DNA from: Adiantum capillus-veneris
Taxonomy: Eukaryota; Streptophyta; Polypodiopsida; Polypodiales; Pteridaceae
Direction of reading: 5' to 3'
DNA length: 64,000 nucleotides
NCBI GenBank assembly: GCA_014529385.2
Contig: CM043958.1
Location: 121,304,817-121,368,816, forward strand
Positions 11,507 to 21,325 of the stretch are shown piece by piece; within the stretch, counting starts at the first letter, position 1; every line of letters starts with the position of its first letter. The position numbers were made by a program, and so were the translations under genes. Below the pieces are notes generated by a model. That model was not told where the DNA came from. It worked only from the letters and a program-made list of their open reading frames with translations, and made no database searches.

Positions 11507-14379
11507 CTGCCAAAGTTCATGGAAAAGATTATTGACAAGAAAACAACCACTGCTCCAAATCGAGGAATGCACTACATGCCAATATTAAGGGTTGAGAGAA
11601 AAACTTGGAACTGTGACAGTCAACAAAGTCCACATCGGTCACTTGAAGAATGATGTCTGACATGAATTGAGCCAACAACCTCTCAAGTCTACTAGTTCAA
11701 GCCAGAGCATGACTCAATTGTCCTCGCAAGCTAGAAAATCTTTTGAACAAGCGTAGCGGTGATGCAATCCTAGCCATGTGTCTCACAGGTAAACGACATT
11801 CTAACCGGATCACAATCAAACACTCCATGCTTTATTTTATGTGATGAAGAGTCAACCCCTCAAGACCACATCGGCCTGCAACACGAGTGGTGAAGGGAGT
11901 TCTTGCCTAAGAACGTTCATTTCAGTGTTCCAAAAAGAGGCAATTAATCTAAGAAGGAATATCTTGTGGTGACATAAGATACCTATCCCAAATCATGTAC
12001 TAGGGTAGGTGCATAGGCTGGCCTTGAGGCCTAGGCTCACTTCAGGCACTATGCACAGTCCCAGCCCAAATTTTAGAGTCATCTGGATCCATGACATCTG
12101 ATGTCAGGAGTGATGGAGAGAAAAGAGACAGGATCTAGCAGTCACACAGTCATAATCCTTATGTTCACTTATGTTAAGATGGTATGGAGTACAGACACAC
12201 ATACACACACACGAACGTATGTGAGATGTAGAGAAGACAACACACTGATCGGGTCCCAACTTAAACCTCTCAAGAGCCCCCCACTCCATTAACACTGCTC
12301 ATGCAAACTCGCTGGTCTCCAAACATGGTCTAGTCTTCTTGATGTCCAAATATGATGAAGAGATGTCGAGGCTTCTACTTGCAAGCGGGCGGCTGCAAAT
12401 TGCAATATAGATCAACAAACCCTAGTAATATGGATGGTGGATGTTGATGCTTCTACTCACAAGCAGGCGGCTGCAATTTGCAATATGGATCAATAAAGCC
12501 ATTGATACCAACAAGAAAGTACCTCAGCAGCCCCAACTGAGATGGTGTGGACCAATAATGCAAGCCAAAGAGATGCTAGTAGAGCTGGTTGATGGCTATG
12601 CTAATGCCAATGTTCAAGGTGGTTACCGGCAAGCCAAAAGGAAGAGGCTCCTTTAACAACCTTTATGGGGGATCTCAACATTCCACCAAAAAGGAGAGGT
12701 TTTGGGCCTATTAGGGTCACCGAAAATGAGACATGTTCCTTGGAGATTTCCAGACACACAGCTGATAAAAGGTCTTGATTATGGATTACATCCAATAATG
12801 TGCTTCTTGTTCCAGAATCCGGTCAACATTGTAGCATCACTAGGCAATGGCCTATATCATGCTTATTCAGGTCTGGGAGATACCTTGGATCTCAAGCCTG
12901 CATATTACTTTCTTGGCAGTTTAAGAGTTCTTAAGTGTGGCGGTTGATCCAGTTACAGGCACCTGCTTTTGGTACCTCCCAACGGTCTTTCCCTTCGAAG
13001 GTGATTGGGAGCATCTTTCATCACTATCAGTATGGATTGTGAGATGAATTGCGTCCTATGTTTAGTATTGGGCAAAGAGAGCTAAAGTTCGCTACGAAAG
13101 AGATTGCTAAACCATCTACTTTCACAAACTCACCTTAACAGAGAGATTAGCAGTAAAGCCTTGGAAGAACAAGTGCTCGCTGCTACTGCTAGCCAGCCAT
13201 CTCTGCCTCATTGCTCTCTCCTCTCCTGGTCGGCATTCCGCTTTGCGTCACACCACTTTCTTTTGTGTTGCACGCTTCCTCCCCTAATTGCTCTGCAGTC
13301 CCCCACTCCCTTTTCTGCTGCGAGGTCTGCATTTGTGCAGGTCATAGACAGTCACTTCTAATCTTCAATTCTCGATTGTCTCCACCTGGAGGGGAAAGCC
13401 AGATCTTGGTCACTCGTTCTTGCTGCCATACCTATAGATCTCAGTCCATAACGCCCTATTCCTCTGCTCAACAGCTCCTGCTTTTTAGGTCATAGACAGC
13501 CACCTCTACCATTGCTAACAACTCAAAAATCGAAACAATCGCCAAAAATGAGACATGAGGGTGGACACCCCGGGTTTCATGCTGGTCCTCATGTGAGCTC
13601 CATCTCCCTTTATTGCATGCCATGGAAAATTCAGTTTTGTGTAGATTTGATTTTTGCTGCCTTCACTTTTATGAGATCAGCAGCTTTGCCTTATGGCTGC
13701 GTGGGAGTTTCAACAGCGGTCCTCCTTTTTAGCTGTGTTTTATCTTTGATTGCATTTTAGAGGGGCCCCTTAGACAAAGACCACTAGTCTGCAGATCATC
13801 CGAAGTTTGCAAAGGTGGCCTTGAAGCGCAAGGCCAGGAATTCGATGACTCTGGTATCCTACTTGTGCAATAAAAGAAGTACCTACAGGGGCACTAACAA
13901 GGTGGTTCAAGGCAACCAACTCTCCACCATGTACAGGCCTTCTAGCCTCCTGTATCCGGTTCTTTCCCACTACACCTTGTCGGTCAGTCTCCCCGCCATA
14001 TCGATAGGCAGAGATTAGTGTATTTACAACCTGTGTATTTCCAGCCAATGATGTGCGCACTGAAGCAGACACGACCTATAAGCTCAATATAAAAAAATAA
14101 ACATAAACAAATTTTACTGCAGAATTCCTATATAATATGCCGACTCTCAAGTACGTCAAGTCTCCAGATCTTTTCACATAATTACCGATGCTCCACATGC
14201 TCATAATTGACGAGGTCTATTGCATCATCTGAGCTAGTAAAAGAAACAAGTGCCCTAAATAAAAGCTATAAAAACCTTTGATTCCCAAAAAACAAGAAAC
14301 GAGTGCCCTCAAACAAAGCTAGAAAAACCTTTGACTTCCAGGAAACCAAGAGAAATCCTAAAGAGACGATTAGACCAAC
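11507..14379 (-). other. PUB62: Intron 3 of the U-box gene (2.9 kb)
   Basis: No coding sequence is recognised. It holds a CA-rich microsatellite (about 12195-12217) and an imperfect duplicated block (12367-12415 and 12443-12495, sharing aagcRggcggctgcaa). A Ser/Leu-rich open frame at 13104-13500 looks like chance. It may include decayed transposon sequence that I cannot name. Confidence 0.6.
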
Positions 14380-14437
14380 CATGATTTGGAGCCATATCCT
14401 CTCGTCTTGCTGCTGCTCCACATGATATGCATGCATT
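14380..14437 (-). CDS. PUB62: PUB62-like exon 3, CxxC segment
   Basis: The acceptor is TGTGCAG|AATGCA. The donor G|GTTGGT is weak but has GT. The 58 bases encode NACISCGAAARREDMAPNH plus one base of the next codon. The CxxC and APNH.AL positions fit the second half of the U-box and the start of its last helix. Confidence 0.85.
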
Positions 14438-15737
14438 CTGCACAGGACCAAACAATCCAGTTTGAAACGACTACCTTGATGTAAGCAAAAAATTGTATTG
14501 CCACTTAATTAGGGCACTTACCCAGCAGTGTGCAAAAATAGACATAGCAAGCTATATCGCAGATAACCAAAGACTTTCAGTTTAGGGGATGGGATGTTGG
14601 TGGGTCTCTTTTCTAAGTTTTTTTTTACCTCTTAAGCTTTTAAGGAAAGGGTCGCTGGGGGAAGGGTGGCCTCTGCTTTTGCTTTTGAGCTTAGGCAATG
14701 AATTATTTGTTGGAGAAGGGCCTTGATTTTATTTTTGAGAGCTTCTTTTAGCTTAGTGCCATTTTGAGTTGCACAGTGCCTACAACTTGTGTGGTCAGGC
14801 CATCAATGTCCAAGGTGATCAATTTCCAGCTTGTTTGTCAATCCATGCCGGCTCAAACCTTATTGTGTTCTTCAGAACGTGTATTTATTGCACTACATGT
14901 TGAATAGAAATATCTAAATTGCCCCTTACCCGAGGAACAAAGTATACCACAGGGTTAAAAGTCATCCCCATGGATCTTAACAATCCTAATCCTTATCAAG
15001 TTTCTGGAAGATTGGACAAATAAAAACAGCTAGATAGCTCGTAAGTGTTGAAATTATATTCCAGAGAATTTAAAGTGCAATAGTCTCTAACATTTACTCC
15101 ATTCTTTGTTGTTTATAGGCCACTTTCCAGACAAAGAACCCCTTGTTGTATACAAAATGCAAGATTTTGGATCTTTCCACATGCTGGCTCAAAATTGGCC
15201 TTCAAGTAAATTATCGCAAGCATTCAAGTAGACATTTGGAAGAGAGTGATTAAGTTGGTAGAATACATGCAGCAAGAAAGCTTACAGAATCTGAGCATCA
15301 GCTCAGTCATGAGTTCTGCTGTCTCATTCATCATTTGTGTCATCAAATCCTAAGGTGTTGGCAAGAAATCCTAAGCTCTTGGCCAGTAAATATGAGCAAA
15401 ACCAGGGCGGCAGCAGCACTTACTGCTAAAGAACCTATACCGACCACTGAATTTCCCATTGCCCCTTGACCATGAGCATCACAGAAACCATGCCCTGCTT
15501 ACACTGACACAATCCAAACGTGATATCTTTGTCCTTCCTACGAAGCATGAAGGATGGAGCACCTATAATTTAAACGATGCAAGTACATTCTTTTTCCAGC
15601 CGAATATTCTATGTACAAATTTAAACTTGCATCAAACCAATGCCATTTGCAAATTACATAAAGTCTCAACCAGCAGGAGAGTCTAAAAAAGCACAACAGA
15701 GTAATAGTTCAATCCTGTGACGAGGTAACCTACTTAC
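14438..15737 (-). other. PUB62: Intron 2 of the U-box gene
   Basis: This 1.3 kb interval lies between two confidently placed exons. I see no repeat, RNA or nested gene in it. Confidence 0.7.
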
Positions 15738-15819
15738 ATTCTCTAAAACACGTTGAAGGCTCTCGCTTCCAAAAGAATGGCCACATAGAAGTATTGTAGC
15801 ATCATCCATGAGAGCACCC
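15738..15819 (-). CDS. PUB62: PUB62-like exon 2, U-box core
   Basis: The acceptor is AACCAG|GGGTGC and the donor GAGAAT|GTAAGT. The 82 bases complete the split Thr codon of exon 1 and encode GALMDDATILLCGHSFGSES, then LQRVLEN. This is the central U-box segment, with the Cys-Gly-His turn that contacts E2 enzymes in this fold. Confidence 0.9.
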
Positions 15820-16475
15820 CTGGTTCAGAAACATGGGCGCAAACTTAAAACATTTAAAACGACATAGGTTAGAGGTTCAATCATGCAATCCAAATTAACA
15901 AAAAAGAGGTGGAATAAAGACCAAAAATGATTTGACCCATAAACAAAGAATTTTATCTCTTTGCTCCGTTAGTCAAAGGGTTGGTTAGCCCTTCATACCT
16001 AATGGAAGCTAAAAAAAAACATTCCTAGTAGCAGGTACTCTAATCTACGCTTCTTGAAAAAGACCTTGGCCACACTGAGTCAGATAAGAAACTCAGTTTC
16101 AAGCAAGCATAGCAATCATTGCTAAGGTTAATTGGTACTCTCTCAAATCACTCCTACTAAGACTCTTGAGTCTTAAGCAACAAATAAGAAACTCATTACC
16201 CTTCATTTACACCCGATTTAATTCTGACTACTCAAAAAGACCCGAGAGTATGGCTTTTCTTGCAAAATATGTGCTACTGTTCAAATTTCCAGTAACAGAC
16301 AGTTGATAAATACTGAAAGATTGGCCAATTTATCTTGTTGCAAATCCAGAATCAATTTAGCTAGTAATTACAGTCTTCAGGGCCGTAAACCTCAAAGCCA
16401 GGACCAATTGATCTAGACCCCCGTCTACCTTGACCTGACTAAAAAAACTGAAAGGAGATTAAGCTTCAAACTTAC

Positions 16476-17657
16476 GTAAGCGGGTCGGTCAAAGCAGATC
16501 GAAGTGGCATCTCCATGGTTTCATGATGTTTTCTCTGGCTGAAGGTGACAATTTGACTTTCTTGGTCCTTCTGAGAATTCACTGATGTTGCCTGAACGAG
16601 TGAGCTATAGCACTGAGCTGTCGCTGATCGGATCGGTACAGCTTCAGGTACAGGTGAGCTATGTGCATTTCGCGACTGCTCATTACTGTAATTACCTTTT
16701 TCTTTGTCATATCCATCCTTCAAACTTGTCTCCTTCTCTATGGTATCCCTGAAGTATCCATGCGAAGCATGTGAGGCACCAAGCCCACTAGCCACCACCA
16801 GCGTGCCATTTGGTGCAGCAGGGTTGCTATCTGTATGGCCTAAAATAGGCCCTGCAGAGGGGGGGGGAGAAAAGGAATTTAAAAAAGGAATAGTGGATGA
16901 TGGGGATAGAAACATACTCACTGGCGCAGCAGATGATGCAGAAGCATGTGATGATAAATCTCTGTCAAAATTTGACTTTTGAAGACTTTCTGACCCTTGT
17001 AGGCTAGCAACTAACTCTTGCCTTGTAACCTCTGCACCTTTATTTTGCATGGGTCCCAGAGCTTCACAGTTCCTTTGACCTGACAACCTATGGTCAACTA
17101 ATCCTGCTACCTCTTGATGAGATTCAATGTCTTCACCTTCACCATCAATATCTCCATCATCATCATCCTCTTCATCGGACCCATCACTCTGTGATTGACC
17201 ACTGCTCCCACCATCTCCATCTTCCAATTCTCTATATTCTGCTTCACTTCCCATTTCGACAGGTTGCTCACTTCCTGCCCAGTCCAAGACTCTTGGAGAT
17301 GTGTTTATGGCATTAGAAATGTGAGAACTTCCATTAGCAAACCTCTGGCCTTCATCAACCAAGCCCTCACTTTTATTAGTGGAGGTTAGCACTTGACTGT
17401 TGCCACTATTGAACTCTCTTACTGAGCCTGCTAAAAAGTGATCCCTATCCAAAGTTCCATATCCCTGTCCATCAACACTGCCTACAGTTTCTGGCCTGAA
17501 ACTCCTTACTGGATCACCTCTTGATGGAACCCCTGGCGGGCCACCATGATACAAACGAGAAAAGTGTTCCTGGTGCATTAACCTGGCTGACAACGCATTA
17601 AAACTTGCCTCCATATTCTGTGAAGACACTCCACCTAGTATGCCAGCATCCTCTATT
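16476..17657 (-). CDS. PUB62: PUB62-like exon 1 (first identified)
   Basis: This large exon codes for the disordered N-terminal region and ends inside the U-box at DPLT. The donor is CTTAC|GTAAGT at 16476/16475, with a phase-2 junction. An in-frame stop lies near 17690 with no in-frame ATG between it and the exon. Either an upstream exon exists and splicing enters at CAAGACAG|AAT near 17657, or translation starts at the internal Met at 17614 (MEASFNAL). The residue stretch 'YRELEDGDG' and the acidic run lie near 17,115-17,235. Confidence 0.8.
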
Positions 17658-17689
17658 CTGTCTTGTAAAAGAAAACATTGAACACATTA

Positions 17690-17693
<4 letters not shown>

Positions 17694-17743
<50 letters not shown>
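17694..17743. repeat. (CT)n microsatellite 1
   Basis: A near-perfect CT run of about 50 bases lies immediately upstream of the first identified U-box exon. On the gene's strand it is (GA)n. Confidence 0.95.
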
Positions 17744-17746
<3 letters not shown>

Positions 17747-17931
17747 CTCAGTTTTTGCTTAGTTTTTTGCTTAGTTCACATCGACCAATCTAGGATCCCA
17801 TAGTATATATCTTTGTTTTGTACTGTTGTTATGTTATTTTGTTACTCTGACTTTGTATCAGATCCACCACCTTGTAACTTTCTGGTCTCATAGGTCACTA
17901 TGGCCTTTTGAAGACGTTAATATAACATTTC

Positions 17932-17934
<3 letters not shown>

Positions 17935-17998
<64 letters not shown>
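17935..17998. repeat. (CT)n microsatellite 2
   Basis: A perfect CT run of about 64 bases. Confidence 0.95.
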
Positions 17999-18000
<2 letters not shown>

Positions 18001-18492
18001 CCCAAGGCGTGATACATTGGCGTTGTAAGAAGGCCTCATTAACTTGGGAGTCGATCGACGCATCCTTGACCAAGTGACATGCATCCCATCTTCCAAACCA
18101 TTTCTTGATATCAAGCATCCACCCCGAACTTAGTATTTTGCTCTTGCATGTCTTTTGAACCATTTGACTTGCTTCATATGCGAGACAGGACGTTGGGGCA
18201 CTGGCGAGGAGTGTCATCGACTTTGCACCTTATGCCCTCGTCAAGTGCGAGAGTTAGTACCACACACTACTTGAGTGCTCAGCTTTTGACCACATTAGGT
18301 CCTCTTTTCCCCATATATTCAGCCATGATCTCTCCCTACATACCTTCCTCTCCCAACCACGATGTGGACTCTCTATTGCGACGCTCATTTCAGCCATTTT
18401 TGAGCATCGAGAGTCACTTATGAACTCCACTCACACCACGTGACATGTTCATTTGGTCCCATAGGTCATATTTGACCTCCCAGGACGATAAT

Positions 18493-18497
<5 letters not shown>

Positions 18498-18563
<66 letters not shown>
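18498..18563. repeat. (CT)n microsatellite 3
   Basis: A perfect CT run of about 66 bases, the third within 900 bases upstream of the U-box gene. Confidence 0.95.
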
Positions 18564-18566
<3 letters not shown>

Positions 18567-18822
18567 CTGATTGGAGCCGACCACACCTATCTTGCACTCT
18601 GCTTCACTTACGACCCCACACACCCATGACACGCACCCCTCACACCATGATCCATTTCACACATGAGCTAGCCCCCTTATACTCGGCAAAGGTCGAGAAG
18701 GGACTCCTCCTCCTCCACCCCTCTACACCGCTACCTATGCTTGCCTCCCACATCACATCTGTTCCTCAGACATCAGCCATCAACTCTTTCCCGCACACCA
18801 CCCATACAAGCCACACTCCTCC

Positions 18823-19266
18823 TGTCACAAAGTGGTGACGTGGCTGCCCAGTGTACACACACTAGCCCTAGGTGCGGGAAAGACCTTCTATGGAATGATG
18901 ACGCGGGAGCAAAAACCCTAACTCATACACACACTCTCTACCCACGCGGCAGTTGCAGGAATTTTCGTGCAGTGCTGACGTGGCAGTCCACGTTCTGCGG
19001 CACAAATCACGGAAAACCGTACAGCTGTCATGGCAGCTTTTGTGCGGCAGTTTTTTGGCAACCTTTGCTTTATTTGCTCCACGCAATTGGGAAAGAGAGA
19101 GATTCCTTTTTGCTTTATTTTATAAAAGCATAAGAGAGAGAAAGAAAGAGTCTCTGCTTTATTTTATGAGGGCTTTATTTATCAAAGCTTTTGAGTTTTT
19201 GATTTTCAGCTTTTGGGGCTCTGATTTTGGCAACCCTTGTAATCTTTAAATATGTGAGCAGGCCTC
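18823..19266 (+). repeat. Gyp-1 5' LTR, left part (U3)
   Basis: It starts TGTCACAAAGTGGTGACGTGG and aligns closely with 44177-44620 of the 3' LTR. It ends at gcctc, which is repeated at 36926-36930 where the same LTR resumes. A TATA-like tttaaata lies about 20 bases before the break, so the insertion sits near the expected transcription start. Confidence 0.85.
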
Positions 19267-19686
19267 TGTACCAGACTTGGACACTTCAAGTCAAGAACCT
19301 ACCGCAACAACACCAAATAACCACTTCAAAACAGTTCACAGTTCACAATTTATTCGACACTGACCAGGCGGAATTCCATGCCTAGAGATATTGGCCCCAA
19401 AGACTCGCGCCCCTTTCGTATTTCTTTTTGTATTGATCTGAGTTCAAAGTACAAGAGTGCGGGCAGGCGCTCACACTCAGACTCTGCGTCCAGACGCTCT
19501 GAGTTGTGAGAGACCAGCCCGTTTATTTAAAGGTTACATGGGATGCCAAAAGCAGAGCCCTAAAAGCTTCTTTAAAAAGCTGTCCATAAAAACTACCTCT
19601 AAAGGCTTTCAAAACTAAAGCAAATCTCTCTCTCTCCCTTTAAGTCCTTGCGTGAGAATCCACGCAGCCAAAACTTTACGTAAAAT
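19267..19686 (-). repeat. Gyp-2 array, truncated terminal LTR
   Basis: It begins at tgtaccagacttgg (compare tgtaacagacttgg in the others). It matches the R-U5 side and part of U3, and breaks at ctttacgtaaaat, where gag sequence follows directly. The rest of U3 and most of a body are missing. Confidence 0.8.
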
Positions 19687-20631
19687 GTAGCGTCCCCCCG
19701 CGAAAGCGATGTCAAACTGCTGTACAAAAGACAAAGCCTTTGGCATCTCTATAACCAAAAAACGTGTCAAATTTAATTGACTATCCACCTTCCTTAAACT
19801 CTCGAACTTTCTTACTTTTGTCTTCCAGAAAGTCATACTGGTTGGCTTTGTAAAAATTCTTCTTCTTTGCATAAAAGTTGTTATCATCAGAGTATGAATT
19901 GTCTGTAGACGAGTCCTCTGTAGAACTGTCACTCACGGGGCGAGATTTAGACATCTTTGCCTTTTTCTTGCCCTCTCCGAAGCGTTGCTTCTTGCTTCGC
20001 TTTTTGCCGTTTCGGTCTTCTTCGCTCAAGTCAGATGAGCTAGAAGAACTATAAGAAGAAGAAGAAGAAGAAGAACTGGGTACTCATTCAAATCGAACAC
20101 GCTTCTTCTGTTTCTTTGCCTTTTCAAATGTCGACTAACGACCCAAATAACCGGGGAAGTCAATGCCTTTCTTCTGCTTTTTGCCGTGCTTTTTAGCTTT
20201 GTTCTCTGCGTCAAAAAGCTGAGCAATCGTGCATCAACCACCTCTTCTAATTCCTTCTCTGTATATTTCTTGTGAGCATAAGATTTCTTGAGAGCGGGTT
20301 TTGGAGGTGGTGTTGTGGTTTTCTGCCACTGCGCGTGCACCTCCTAGAAAGAAGTCTCACGCATATATTTTGCAAATTTCGGGTCCTTCGCAAAATTGAG
20401 CATCATCTTTGTTGCATCGCCGATCAATTGATGACGCTCCATCTCTCGACGCTCCGCCTAAGTAGGCGGAGGCGGGCCATACTCCTTGCCGGAATCTTCG
20501 TTGTGATTCCTTCCCGCAGCTCCGGATGCAAAGGGAGTCAACTAATCTTTGCCTAAAGCCATAGGTGCCGCGGAAAAAAAATTGGCATCGGATTTCCCGT
20601 AGAAGAGAAATCGGCCGTGCTCAGATACCAT
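19687..20631 (-). pseudogene. Gyp-2 body B: gag fragment
   Basis: Only the N-terminal half of gag remains. It includes the Lys-rich region, a Ser run coded by the gaagaag tract near 20049-20075, and the KKKNFYKANQYDFLEDKSKK segment near 19830-19865. Several stops and frame changes interrupt it. The protease, RT, RNase H and integrase genes are absent. Confidence 0.75.
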
Positions 20632-21325
20632 TGTAACAGACTTGGACACTTCAAGTCAAGAACCTACCACGATAGCACCAAATAACCACTTCAAAACAGT
20701 TTACAGTTCACAATTTATTCGACACTGCCCGGCGAAGTTCCGTGCCTAGAGATATTGGCCTCAAAGACTAGCGCCCCTTTCGGTATTTCTTTTTGTATTA
20801 ATCTGAGTTCAAAGTACAAGAGTGCGGGCAGACGCTCACACTCAGACTCTGCGTCCAGATGCTCTGAGTTGTGAGAGGCCAACCCTTATTTAAAGGTTAC
20901 ATGGGATGCCAAAAGCAGAGCCCTAAAAGCTTCTTTAAAAAGCTGCCCATAAAAATTGCCTCTAAAGGCTTTCAAAAATAAAGCAAATTAAAATTTCTCT
21001 CTCTCTCCCTTTAAGTCCTTGCGTAAGAATCCACGCAGCCAAAACTTTACGTAATATAAAGCAATATCGAAAGCTACGCCAGGCTGAAAAGCGAACTGCC
21101 GCATATGTCCTGCTTTTTGTACCCTCAGCCAGCGTGAATCGCGGAAGGTGTCGTACAACATGCCACGTAATCTTTTTGCGCAAAATGAAGCTGCTGACAA
21201 AATTCCTCACGCTCGGGTTGTCCACGCCACAAAAGGGTGTATGTATGGGGTAGTCCCCCCCCCATCCTTGCCCGAGAGGGTGTGTGTGTATGTGTACTGG
21301 AACGCCACATCACTGGGTTGTGACA
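20632..21325 (-). repeat. Gyp-2 array, shared LTR (B/C)
   Basis: A 694-base LTR running from tgtaaca to tgtgaca on the forward strand. A PBS-like gataccat lies on its left and a PPT (tacccccctcttga) on its right, so it serves as 5' LTR of body B and 3' LTR of body C. It has a run of 9 C at 21255-21263. Confidence 0.85.

Larger units (their letters stand above)
10606..17657 (-). pseudogene. PUB62: PUB62-like U-box protein gene, frameshifted
   Basis: Seven minus-strand exons join by GT-AG splice sites: ~17657-16476, 15819-15738, 14437-14380, 11506-11409, 11283-11188, 11103-11032 and 10720-10606. The product has a low-complexity Ser-rich N-terminus with an acidic run (DEEDDDDGDIDGEGEDIE). A U-box follows (SALTDPLTGALMDDATILLC, CGHSF, then a CISC pair), then a basic helix (AAKRRRERMEQ). 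A conserved C-terminal module carries KGVQFPYKVNDKVLIK, GNKRTPERFVGR, TLDNGESVKLQYRSL. This order is that of plant PUB62-like proteins, presumed U-box E3 ligases that bind E2 enzymes without zinc. Exon 6 contains AAAA where a family-consistent frame needs AAA, so exon 7 is read out of frame and translation stops after about nine aberrant residues. The cause may be a real pseudogene mutation or a homopolymer error. The 5' end is not settled: the first exon seems to start at a splice acceptor, and I could not find an upstream coding exon. Confidence 0.85.
17744..18822. other. 5' flank of the U-box gene between CT tracts
   Basis: Apart from the CT tracts I see no clear coding exon. The last part before 18823 may be the 5' continuation of the LINE that resumes at 44876, because Gyp-1 is bounded by near-matching cctcc (18818-18822) and ccttc (44876-44880). 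Confidence 0.5.

Noticed and set aside
13104-13760. Ser/Leu-rich frames inside the long intron
   Set aside because: Composition follows CT-rich intron sequence, with no splice context or family resemblance.
16704-17389. Plus-strand frames opposite exon 1
   Set aside because: Antisense shadows of the U-box gene.
17826-18632. Leu-Ser and Arg-Glu repeat open frames
   Set aside because: They arise from (CT)n/(GA)n microsatellites.
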